Shown here in pieces: positions 1 to 5,416 of a stretch of DNA of 7,243 nucleotides. The translations under genes were made by a program, and so were the position numbers. The notes under the pieces were generated by a model. The model was not told the DNA's origin, searched no databases, and was given only the letters and a program-made list of their open reading frames with translations. This stretch comes from Ignavibacteriota bacterium (GTDB taxonomy: Bacteria; Bacteroidota; Ignavibacteria; UBA10030; SZUA-254), in assembly GCA_016191715.1 (NCBI GenBank), contig JACPVN010000260.1:1-7243 (forward strand), written 5' to 3'. Within the stretch, counting starts at the first letter, position 1. Each line of letters begins with the position of its first letter.

Positions 1-493
1 CTTCCGTTGCAATCGAAAGTGCGGAATCGTACCCGAACGTGACATCCGTTGCTTCGAGGTCGTTATCAATTGTTTTCGGAACGCCGATGATGTTCATTCC
101 CATCTTGGAAAACTTGTACGCGATGTTCATTGTCCCGTCGCCGCCGATGGCAAAGAGCGCATCAAGTTCCCACTTCTGATAATTGATGAGCGCATGTTCG
201 GAATAATCAAGCGTAGTTATTCCTTTCGGACTTTCGACAGGATAATGGAACGGGTCGCCTTTGTTCGATGTACCGAGAATTGTCCCGCCAAGATTGACAA
301 TCCCAAGAATATCAAGCTTCGTCAGCTCGCGCATTTTCCCTTCGACAAATCCCTCGAAGCCATCCACAATACCGATGACTTTTGTATTGAAGAACGACAT
401 AGCAGGTTTGGCAATGCTACGGATGACGGCGTTGAGTCCGGGGCAATCACCGCCGCCTGTGAGAATTCCGACACGTTTGAGAGTTGTAGGCAT
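1..493 (-). CDS. pfkA: 6-phosphofructokinase, N-terminal part (runs off the left edge)
   Basis: Glycolytic cytoplasmic enzyme that phosphorylates fructose 6-phosphate to fructose 1,6-bisphosphate. I translated the minus strand from the ATG at 493 and got 164 codons open to the window edge. Visible motifs are the phosphate-binding loop GGGDCPGLNAVIR (residues 13-25), GTSNKG (74-79), GGDGT (117-121) and PKTIDND (139-145), which contains the catalytic aspartate D143. Family knowledge: the residue equivalent to E. coli Gly104 discriminates ATP from pyrophosphate. Here it is glycine (G120), which favours ATP. The position equivalent to E. coli Gly124 is lysine (K140), as in the pyrophosphate enzymes and in the ATP enzymes of plants, trypanosomes and some bacteria. 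The start is supported by the family N-terminus beginning a few residues before the loop. The gene is divergent from the methyltransferase gene. The family call is very sure; the phosphate donor is inferred. Confidence 0.95.
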   Translation of the reverse strand, partial: MPTTLKRVGILTGGGDCPGLNAVIRSIAKPAMSFFNTKVIGIVDGFEGFVEGKMRELTKLDILGIVNLGGTILGTSNKGDPFHYPVESPKGITTLDYSEHALINYQKWELDALFAIGGDGTMNIAYKFSKMGMNIIGVPKTIDNDLEATDVTFGYDSALSIATE

Positions 494-508
494 GGTATGT
501 TTGCTCTT

Positions 509-538
509 TATAAAAATTGTTCGGTGAGAATATAACAA
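509..538 (-). promoter_or_regulatory. possible promoter of the phosphofructokinase gene
   Basis: On the minus strand TTGTTA (533-538) and TTTATA (509-514) lie 18 bases apart and could be -35 and -10 boxes. Transcription would begin near 502, leaving a leader of only about nine bases before the ATG at 493. The spacing fits a vegetative sigma factor, but the match is moderate and chance is possible in an AT-rich gap. Confidence 0.3.
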
Positions 539-540
539 TT
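515..540. repeat. 7-bp perfect inverted repeat in the pfkA/methyltransferase gap
   Basis: AATTGTT (515-521) and AACAATT (534-540) are perfect inverted copies separated by 12 bases, and they overlap the candidate pfkA promoter. They could be an operator for a dimeric regulator or a small hairpin. The arms are AT-rich and short, so chance is a real alternative. Confidence 0.3.
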
Positions 541-683
541 CTTTCGGTTGAATGGGAAAATGGAAGGAATCACTAAATCTTATCACTTTGATTCTTCATT
601 TTGCTTGGGTTTCAAAATTTCATTCTGTACATTACGGCAGATTTTATGGACAGAGAAGTTCAATATTTTATGTGTCAAAAAAC

Positions 684-1658
684 ATGGAACAAATAAAATT
701 CATAGACCTGTTTTGCGGCATCGGTGGTTTCCGAATAGCGATGGATGAAGCGTGTTTTGAAAACGACCTCATCCCAAAGTGCGTTTTCTCATCAGACATC
801 GACCCTTTTTGCCAAGATAGTTACGAAGCAAACTTCGGGCACAGACCGACAGGTGACATCACGAAAGTTGATGAAAGAGAAATTCCCGACCACGAAATTT
901 TGTTTGCCGGTTTCCCGTGTCAGCCATTCAGCATCATTGGACAAATGCAGGGATTCAATGACATCAGAGGAACGTTGTTTTTTGACATTGCAAGAATTCT
1001 AAAACACAAACGCCCAAAGGCATTTGTGTTAGAAAATGTGAAACAACTTGTTGGACACAACGAGGGAAGAACTTTAAAAACTATTCTCAAAACTTTACAG
1101 GGTTTAGATTATCATGTGCAGTATGCAGTTCTCAATGCACTTGACTATGGTCTTCCTCAAAAAAGAGAACGAGTAATTATTGTTGGACACCAACAGCCAA
1201 TCATGTTTTCTTTTCCTTCACCTGTCAGACCGTTTAAACCATTAAGTGAAGTTTTAGAAAAACAAGTTGACAAAAAACATTACGCATCCGACTACATTAA
1301 ACAAAGAAGAAAGCAAAAACATAAATCAGCGTATAAGCTTTCCATATGGCATGAGAACAAAGCAGGGAACATTTGTTCTTATCCCTATTCTTGTGCATTG
1401 AGAGCAGGTGCATCATACAACTACTTGCTTGTCAACGGAGAACGGCGTTTGACACCACGGGAAATGTTCCGCTTGCAAGGTTTTCCTGACAGTTATCGAA
1501 TTGTTGTCAATGACAGCCAAGCAAGAATACAAGCAGGTAATGCGGTTCCTGTCAATATGGTCAAATCAGTTATCTCAAAACTTGTGCCGTATGTCGCAGT
1601 TTCAATGGATATGAGCTTGGTATTGAGAGAATACGAAGTAGAATATGCCAAAAAGTAA
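684..1658 (+). CDS. DNA (cytosine-5-)-methyltransferase of a type II restriction-modification system
   Basis: Transfers a methyl group from S-adenosylmethionine to C5 of cytosine in a specific DNA site, protecting host DNA from the partner nuclease. The 324-residue protein has the family motifs in order: I, FIDLFCGIGGFR (6-17, AdoMet binding); II, near SSDID (37-41); IV, GFPCQPFS with nucleophile C79; VI, ENV (117-119); VIII, QKRER (159-163); IX, RLTPREMFRLQGFPDSY (255-271); X, QAGNAVPVNM (283-292). The target recognition region should lie at about 170-250, between VIII and IX, and is short. The RGTLFFDIARIL and GRTLKTILKTL stretches resemble the M.HpaII branch as I remember it, but the recognition region differs, so no site can be assigned. 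The frame is open upstream to 552, but those residues look nothing like the family, so I start at the ATG just before motif I. There is no clear Shine-Dalgarno. The 3' end overlaps the next gene by 14 bases. Confidence 0.93.
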   Translation: MEQIKFIDLFCGIGGFRIAMDEACFENDLIPKCVFSSDIDPFCQDSYEANFGHRPTGDITKVDEREIPDHEILFAGFPCQPFSIIGQMQGFNDIRGTLFFDIARILKHKRPKAFVLENVKQLVGHNEGRTLKTILKTLQGLDYHVQYAVLNALDYGLPQKRERVIIVGHQQPIMFSFPSPVRPFKPLSEVLEKQVDKKHYASDYIKQRRKQKHKSAYKLSIWHENKAGNICSYPYSCALRAGASYNYLLVNGERRLTPREMFRLQGFPDSYRIVVNDSQARIQAGNAVPVNMVKSVISKLVPYVAVSMDMSLVLREYEVEYAKK

Positions 1659-2394
1659 ACCACCCAAACTTCGGACGGTAAACAAGTCATTACCACCATT
1701 TCCTTTGAATGAATTTCCAAAGGAGTTTCCTTTTACGCTTGGCAAAGAGTTGGTTTATCTTCTTGCATCCAAAGGCAAACCAATTCTTGAAGGTCCCGAA
1801 TGGGAAGCAATCTTTGCAAATTGTATAGGAGCAGAATGGAAGCCTTCTAATGTAGGACTTGACGATGTGATTTTAGGAAACACTGCATGGGGTGCAAAGA
1901 CAGTAAAAACAATTCATCCTTCTACACAGAAAAAGGTAAGATTAATTTCAGGCAGAAATTCTCCCGTTTATTCTTTCGGTGATAAGATTGATACAAAAGC
2001 AGACCCCAACATAGTTGGCAAATCCGTTTTGGAAATTTGGAATGGAAGAGTTTCTGCCATCAGAGAAAAGTTTGCTAACCTTAGAACGGTGGTTCTAATA
2101 AAATCTAATGATTTAACAGAGGTTGTTGTTTTTGAGTTTAACACTATTCGTTACGACCCTGAATTATTTGTGTGGAAATGGAATGAAAGGGTAAATCTCG
2201 AAGGAATTGAGAAATCAACCGAAGAACATCGTTTTACATGGCAACCGCACGGTTCTCAATTTACAATCATTGAAAATGTTCCTAACAAAAGTTTTGTAAT
2301 TCGAATCAAACAACCAAAAGTTCTGAACAAAGAAAAAGTCCTTACAGCGCTTGGTTTTGATAAATCTTGGATTACAGTTATTAAAAATGGCTGA
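1645..2394 (+). CDS. probable type II restriction endonuclease (family not recognised)
   Basis: A 249-residue protein that I cannot place in a named family. Its position is the main evidence: it overlaps the 3' end of the methyltransferase gene by 14 bases and the 5' end of vsr by 8, so it is the only candidate for the cognate nuclease. In the sequence, an acidic-then-basic cluster could be a diverged PD-(D/E)xK centre: E54 in a likely helix, D73-D74 in GLDDVILG, then WGAKTVK with K85 and K88. The canonical acid two residues before the lysine is missing (G83), so E54 might substitute, as in permuted-glutamate variants. The rest alternates beta-like and charged segments with no signal peptide or membrane helix. 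Base composition is AT-rich like its two operon partners. Role: cleavage of DNA lacking the partner's methylation. This is inferred from context; a regulatory or accessory protein is the alternative. Confidence 0.65.
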   Translation: MPKSKPPKLRTVNKSLPPFPLNEFPKEFPFTLGKELVYLLASKGKPILEGPEWEAIFANCIGAEWKPSNVGLDDVILGNTAWGAKTVKTIHPSTQKKVRLISGRNSPVYSFGDKIDTKADPNIVGKSVLEIWNGRVSAIREKFANLRTVVLIKSNDLTEVVVFEFNTIRYDPELFVWKWNERVNLEGIEKSTEEHRFTWQPHGSQFTIIENVPNKSFVIRIKQPKVLNKEKVLTALGFDKSWITVIKNG

Positions 2395-2800
2395 TGTTTT
2401 TACGAAGGAACAGAGAAGTCTTGTTATGCGACAAGTTAAAAGTAGTCGCAATAAATCCACAGAATTAAAACTCATTCAGTTTTTCAAAACCAATCATATC
2501 AAAGGTTGGCGAAGAAATTTCAAGTTGTTCGGCAAACCAGATTTTGTTTTTCCAATAACAAAAAATGTAATCTTTGTTGATGGCTGTTTTTGGCACGGAC
2601 ATAACTGCCGAAACACAAAACCAAAAGACAACAAAAAATATTGGACACAAAAAATAAAACGGAACAAGCAACGGGATATTGAAGTTGCAAAACATTTAAA
2701 ACTAAACAGATGGACTGTTACACGGCTTTGGGAGTGTCGGTTGAATACGAAAGAATTGACGAAGCGACTAAGAGAAAAACTTTATATGGAACAGAGTTGA
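2387..2800 (+). CDS. vsr: Vsr family very short patch repair endonuclease
   Basis: Nicks DNA 5' of the T in T:G mismatches that arise when 5-methylcytosine deaminates in methylated sites, starting very short patch repair. The 137-residue protein begins MADV like E. coli Vsr. It shows the expected centre: E26 (STELKL), catalytic D52 in GKPDFVFP, then the zinc and active-site block DGCFWHGHNC with C67, H70, H72 and C74, and the last zinc ligand C117 in LWECRL. Length is close to that of E. coli Vsr (about 156), with a shorter C-terminal tail. The frame is open upstream through a TTG at 2351, but the ATG at 2387 gives the family N-terminus. The ATG overlaps the end of the endonuclease gene by 8 bases, implying translational coupling. 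It would repair deamination at sites modified by the upstream methyltransferase. Confidence 0.95.
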   Translation: MADVFTKEQRSLVMRQVKSSRNKSTELKLIQFFKTNHIKGWRRNFKLFGKPDFVFPITKNVIFVDGCFWHGHNCRNTKPKDNKKYWTQKIKRNKQRDIEVAKHLKLNRWTVTRLWECRLNTKELTKRLREKLYMEQS

Positions 2801-2886
2801 ACTTCCGTCCAAAGGCAAAGTACGTTAATAACGAGTCGCCAGTGCAACCTTAGAGAACTTGGATTTGTCCGATTGCGAATCAGACT

Positions 2887-3055
2887 CTACCTTCTAAATC
2901 TCTCCGGCACGTACTTCACAAACAATTCAGTCAGTTTGTTCCTCGAATTGGAATCGAAGTATTCATTGTCGCGGTCGCGCTTGCGGAGAACTTCAAATCT
3001 GTCAGAAACTTTTCTCGGCATTTTTCCTTGTAACTCTCAGCGTTCCTTTAACCAT
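2887..3055 (-). pseudogene. decayed copy of the 63-residue protein gene at 4770-4961
   Basis: Reading the minus strand back from the TAG at 2887-2889 gives a C-terminus matching the intact protein almost residue for residue: FDSNSRNKLTELFVKYVPERFRR is identical (written here as its last 23 residues split as FDSNSRNKLTEL and FVKYVPERFRR). Upstream, VLRKRDRDNEY corresponds to VLRKRDKDDED. Further upstream similarity falls and the frame breaks. MVKGTLR, reading from the ATG at 3055, matches MVETLR of the intact gene, but a 2-base length difference before the KM motif shifts the frame and exposes a TGA at 3037-3039. A shorter intact ORF could start at the ATG at 3021 (44 residues, MPRKVSD...). 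I favour a gene remnant, with a shortened but expressed paralogue as the alternative. It lacks the membrane-protein partner that precedes the intact copy. Confidence 0.7.
2888..2966. repeat. direct repeat, left copy (3' end of the small charged gene)
   Basis: These 79 bases match 4771-4849 with four mismatches by my reading (75 of 79). Both copies face the same way, and the hipBST module lies between them. Beyond this block the two copies diverge to recognisable but weaker similarity. Confidence 0.85.
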
Positions 3056-3094
3056 AACATTCTCATCGCCGCTCCCCGACAATCAAATCATACC

Positions 3095-3157
3095 ATAGTG
3101 TGATTTTACTTGCATAGTCAAACCTTTCTTCTTACATTTGCTCAAAAATCACACTAT
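3095..3157. promoter_or_regulatory. 13-bp inverted repeat framing the hipB promoter (candidate HipB operators)
   Basis: ATAGTGTGATTTT (3095-3107) and AAAATCACACTAT (3145-3157) are perfect reverse complements with centres 50 bases apart, close to five helical turns. The right arm ends two bases before the hipB ATG. HipB proteins are known to repress their own operons by binding paired sites and bending or looping the DNA between them, so autoregulatory operators are the natural reading. An mRNA hairpin is less likely, because the left arm lies upstream of the expected transcription start. Confidence 0.7.
3110..3140 (+). promoter_or_regulatory. candidate hipBST promoter
   Basis: Between the two operator arms lie TTG (3110-3112) and TACATTTG (3133-3140). 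The second fits the Bacteroidetes -7 pattern TAnnTTTG exactly, with a 20-base gap to the TTG that could be the -33 element. TTGCAT and TTACAT also give a weaker sigma-70-like pair 16 bases apart. Either reading puts transcription start inside the right operator arm, so bound repressor would block it. Confidence 0.45.
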
Positions 3158-3158
3158 A

Positions 3159-3389
3159 ATGTTAGCCAAACATATCGGTGAAAAGATAAAAAGCCGGAGA
3201 AAAGAACTCGGAATCACTCAACCGCACCTCGCAGAGTTAGCCAATGTTAGTACGAACACGTTGTATAAATTGGAGAGAGGTCAGGGAAATCCTTCGTTCG
3301 ATGTCTTGAACAAATTAGCAGAAGTACTCGGCATGGAACTGAAACTTGAAGTCATGAATCTGCCTGCGGGGAAGGTGGTAACACGGTAA
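3159..3389 (+). CDS. hipB: HipB-like antitoxin and autorepressor, XRE-family helix-turn-helix
   Basis: A DNA-binding protein of 76 residues, first gene of a hipB-hipS-hipT operon. It has a single HTH_3 (XRE) domain at about residues 5-62. The recognition unit is TQPHLAELANVSTNTLYKLERG (20-41; the last residues YKLERG are diagnostic), followed by NPSFDVLNKLAEVLGMEL. The C-terminal tail is short (PAGKVVTR). A TTG at 3138 would extend the frame by seven residues, but the ATG at 3159 starts just before the domain and sits next to the operator arm. No Shine-Dalgarno is visible, and the leader would be only about a dozen bases. Role by family: a dimer binds operators in its own promoter and joins the HipS-HipT complex. 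In HipBST systems it assists HipS and is not the main neutraliser. The next gene starts 4 bases after the stop. Confidence 0.92.
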   Translation: MLAKHIGEKIKSRRKELGITQPHLAELANVSTNTLYKLERGQGNPSFDVLNKLAEVLGMELKLEVMNLPAGKVVTR

Positions 3390-3393
3390 TTGT

Positions 3394-3723
3394 ATGAGAC
3401 AGGCAGAAGTATATCGCAACGGAATAGTTGCAGGCATCCTAACGGAAGAAGACCGGCATCATTTTGTTTTCCGGTATAACGATGCCTACTACAACGACAA
3501 CAGCAAACCGGCAATCAGTGTAACACTTCCAAAAACAGAACAAGAATACAGGAGTGAATCTTTGTTTCCGTATTTTTTCAACATGTTAAGTGAAGGAGTA
3601 AATAGAAAATTGCAATGCACGCAACTGAAAATTGATGAGGAAGATAATTTCGGTTTGTTGATAGCAACGGCACAATGCGATACCATCGGAGCCGTAACGG
3701 TAAAACCGATTGCGATGAAATGA
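3394..3723 (+). CDS. hipS: HipS-like small antitoxin (free-standing HipA N-terminal subdomain)
   Basis: A 109-residue protein equivalent to the N-terminal subdomain 1 (Couple_hipA) normally fused to HipA kinases. Family landmarks are AEVYRNGIVAGILTE (4-18), AISVTLP (40-46), SLFPYFFNMLSEG (56-68) and DNFGLLIATAQCDTIGAVTV (84-103). It ends with its own TGA at 3721-3723, and the kinase gene begins at 3720, so the two overlap as ATGA and are probably translationally coupled. This domain split is the hallmark of tripartite HipBST systems such as that of E. coli O127:H6, where the small HipS is the antitoxin. Because stop and start form a clean ATGA junction and the downstream start is an ATG, I read this as a true gene split and not as a frameshifted hipA. 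The alternative, a recent frameshift in a one-piece hipA, is less likely but possible. Confidence 0.88.
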   Translation: MRQAEVYRNGIVAGILTEEDRHHFVFRYNDAYYNDNSKPAISVTLPKTEQEYRSESLFPYFFNMLSEGVNRKLQCTQLKIDEEDNFGLLIATAQCDTIGAVTVKPIAMK

Positions 3724-4718
3724 GTGCAGAGCAACTACCATATTGTCCCGGAACATTGGCTGAAGGTTTTACAACATACAGTCCGGGTTGCCTGCGAAAT
3801 CTCTTTCATGGGAAAAAGGTAGGTCATGTGTTGCCCTACGGCGCGCCGGAACAGAACGAAGAAGTGGCGAAGCAATTCCGAGAGAACCGCAAGCGTATCT
3901 CTATCTCAGGCGTTCAGGAAAAGTTGAGTTTTATCTTAGAGAAAAATGTGTTGCGGCTGACGAAAGAAGGGGAGCAAGGAACATACATCCTGAAACCGAT
4001 TCCGAGAGATTTGAAAAACGTTACTCAGGTTCCGGCAAACGAACACTTGACCATGCAAATCGCAAAACAGGTGTATGGAATAGCCACTGCCGAGAACGCC
4101 ATGATATTTTTCAACGATGGCACACACGCGTACATCACCAAGCGATTCGATGTGAATGAAGAAGGCGGAAAACGGGGAAAAGAAGATTTTGCATCGCTTG
4201 CAGGAAAAACGAAAGATACTGCCGGAGCGAATTTCAAGTATGAATTCAGTTACGAAGAACTTGGATTACTGATACAACACTTTGTTCCTGCATGGCGTGT
4301 GGAGATTGAAAAGTATTTTTCATTGGTCGTGTTCAACTTTTTGTTCTCGAACGGCGATGCTCACCTGAAAAACTTTTCGCTACTCGAATCTTCCAACGGT
4401 GATTATTTACTCAGTCCTGCGTATGATGTAATCAATACAAGACTGCATGTGGATGATTCAGATTTTGCTTTGAGCAAAGGATTGTTTGCTAATGCAAGAA
4501 GTTACTGCGGCAAAAGCGAGCATCCATCCAAAGCGGATTTCATTGAATTCGGAAAATGCATTGGAGTAACATAAAAAAAAAAAAAAAAATTACTGTCTCC
4601 ATTTATGGAACATCAACGGATGGTTGAAACACTAACGAATCGTTCCTTTTTGAACGAACCAAGCAAACGAGGATATCTGTTGATGTATCGAACCAAGAGG
4701 AATTATCTCAACGCTTAA
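3720..4718 (+). pseudogene. hipT: HipT serine/threonine kinase toxin, interrupted by an in-frame TAA at 4572-4574
   Basis: Kinase toxin of a HipBST module; HipT of E. coli O127:H6 phosphorylates tryptophanyl-tRNA synthetase. The first 284 codons encode the HipA_C fold. RISISGVQEKLS (59-70) is a glycine-rich loop with S61 and S63 spaced like the autophosphorylated serine pair of HipT. A likely ATP-binding lysine is K92 (YILKPIP). The catalytic loop is NGDAHLKN (211-218, D213), and the metal-binding D236 is in SPAYDVINT. A TAA at 4572-4574 then ends the frame. Directly after it, in the same frame, five AAA codons are followed by LLSPFMEHQRMVETL and RSFLNEPSKRGYLLMYRTKR, the C-terminal segment typical of the family, to a TAA at 4716-4718. 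Without the internal stop the protein would be 332 residues, very close to the roughly 335 of E. coli HipT. The toxin is either truncated by about 47 residues or the stop is a sequence error. Confidence 0.85.
4573..4589. repeat. 17-base A homopolymer inside hipT
   Basis: Seventeen consecutive A bases, the first two belonging to the interrupting TAA codon. The next fifteen read as five lysine codons in the hipT frame. The tract replaces what in HipA-family proteins is a mixed short helix between IGV and LLSPF, without changing the number of codons. It is a likely site of polymerase slippage or of sequencing error. Change in length alone could not remove the stop, because the TAA opens the run. 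Confidence 0.95.
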
Positions 4719-4751
4719 AGGAAACAAAGAGTCGGGAGATTTCTTGTTCCT
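4719..4751. terminator. weak bulged hairpin between convergent hipT and the minus-strand operon
   Basis: AGGAA-CAA-G (4719-4729, with two unpaired A bases) can pair with CTTGTTCCT (4743-4751) around a 13-base loop. It lies just after the true 3' end of hipT and before the 3' end of the 63-residue gene, so a two-way terminator is conceivable. There is no following T run on either strand, and the stem is imperfect. Confidence 0.2.
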
Positions 4752-4769
4752 GCGCTGAAAACGAGAAGA

Positions 4770-4961
4770 TTACCTTCTGAATCTCTCCGGCACGTACTTC
4801 ACAAACAATTCGGTGAGTTTGTTCCTCGAATTGGAATCGAAGTCTTCATCATCCTTGTCGCGTTTGCGAAGGACATCAAATTCGTCTGCATCTTTTCCTC
4901 TCATTTTGTGTGAATATTCTCTGAGAGTTTCTACCATGGAATGTTGTTCGCTTTTTGTCAT
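4770..4961 (-). CDS. small, highly charged hypothetical protein (63 residues)
   Basis: I do not recognise this family. The protein is rich in Asp, Glu, Lys and Arg, has no cysteine, signal peptide or membrane segment, and ends in NKLTELFVKYVPERFRR. It is the last gene of the operon: its ATG overlaps the TGA of the membrane-protein gene (ATGA, 4958-4961), and a good Shine-Dalgarno (GAGGA) lies about six bases upstream, so it is probably translated. A second, degraded copy at 2887-3055 keeps the C-terminal 23 residues unchanged, which suggests that end is the functional or most constrained part. It might be a cytoplasmic partner of the adjacent membrane protein, but that is a guess from gene order alone. 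Confidence 0.75.
   Translation of the reverse strand: MTKSEQHSMVETLREYSHKMRGKDADEFDVLRKRDKDDEDFDSNSRNKLTELFVKYVPERFRR
4771..4849. repeat. direct repeat, right copy (3' end of the intact small gene)
   Basis: Matches 2888-2966 with four mismatches in 79 bases. It lies within the intact 63-residue gene and forms the right-hand boundary of the segment that carries hipBST. Confidence 0.85.
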
Positions 4962-5416
4962 AATGTTCCTCGTGTAATATTTTGTTTGATTCGTACATCA
5001 AGCATGTACAAATTGAATTGAATACACGTCCCAATTGCCGCGCCGGTGAAGAACAGATTTTTCACAGGTATTTCATCAATGAAAATAATAGAAAACTTTT
5101 TAGAAGTGAGAAGCACAACGGTGTAACTAATCCCGCCAAACATTCCCCAGAGCGGAACATGCGAGAGAACGGCGTACCAACTGCGCGGCTGATTGAAAAA
5201 GTTTGCAATCGTTGCGTACCACAACCTCTCTCCTCCCCATCCAAAAAAAGAAAATCCGATTCCGACCAAACAATACGCGGGAAGGAACCCTGCGTAGAAG
5301 TCTCCGAGCAACATCGTCGTGAGCGAATAGAGCAACATGATAATGATTGCATATACACAGTTCCGCAGGATTCCCATCGCCGGTGTTTCGTCAAAGAAAC
5401 GCAACGCCATCCTCAC
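4958..5416 (-). CDS. hypothetical four-helix membrane protein
   Basis: A protein of 152 residues with no family I recognise. Hydrophobic stretches at about residues 15-37, 39-60, 82-103 and 119-137 suggest four membrane helices. Short charged or aromatic loops (ERLWYATIANFFNQPRSW at about 63-80) lie between helices 2 and 3. The tail is basic (DVRIKQNITRGTL) and would be cytoplasmic by the positive-inside rule. The longest start is GTG at 5416, which overlaps the TGA of the upstream gene. An ATG at 5410, two residues in, is equally possible, and neither has a well-placed Shine-Dalgarno, so translation is probably coupled. Its stop overlaps the start of the 63-residue gene by 4 bases. Function is unknown; the tight coupling to both neighbours suggests co-expression and not necessarily shared function. 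Confidence 0.8.
   Translation of the reverse strand: MRMALRFFDETPAMGILRNCVYAIIIMLLYSLTTMLLGDFYAGFLPAYCLVGIGFSFFGWGGERLWYATIANFFNQPRSWYAVLSHVPLWGMFGGISYTVVLLTSKKFSIIFIDEIPVKNLFFTGAAIGTCIQFNLYMLDVRIKQNITRGTL

Noticed and set aside
194..535. Open frames on the plus strand through the phosphofructokinase gene.
   Set aside because: They are antisense shadows: the minus strand reads a complete set of phosphofructokinase motifs.
552..683. Upstream extension of the methyltransferase frame (44 extra residues from an ATG at 552).
   Set aside because: The extra residues show no similarity to the family, and the ATG at 684 lies exactly where cytosine methyltransferases usually begin before motif I.
2823..2833. 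Palindrome CGTTAATAACG after vsr as a terminator or regulatory site.
   Set aside because: It is too short and AT-rich to form a stable hairpin, and no T run follows; chance is likely.
2801..2886. Search for a small gene or RNA between vsr and the decayed gene copy.
   Set aside because: I see no start with a ribosome binding site, no stable hairpin and no recognisable RNA.
3675..3719. Longer start for HipT in the same frame, giving 15 extra residues.
   Set aside because: The extra stretch overlaps the HipS coding region and reads unlike the family. The ATG at 3720 forms a normal ATGA coupling.
4573..4589. Programmed slippage in the A run as a way to restore HipT.
   Set aside because: The stop codon is formed by the first two A bases of the run and the T before them, so any change of run length leaves the TAA in place. 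Only a base change or stop readthrough could bypass it.
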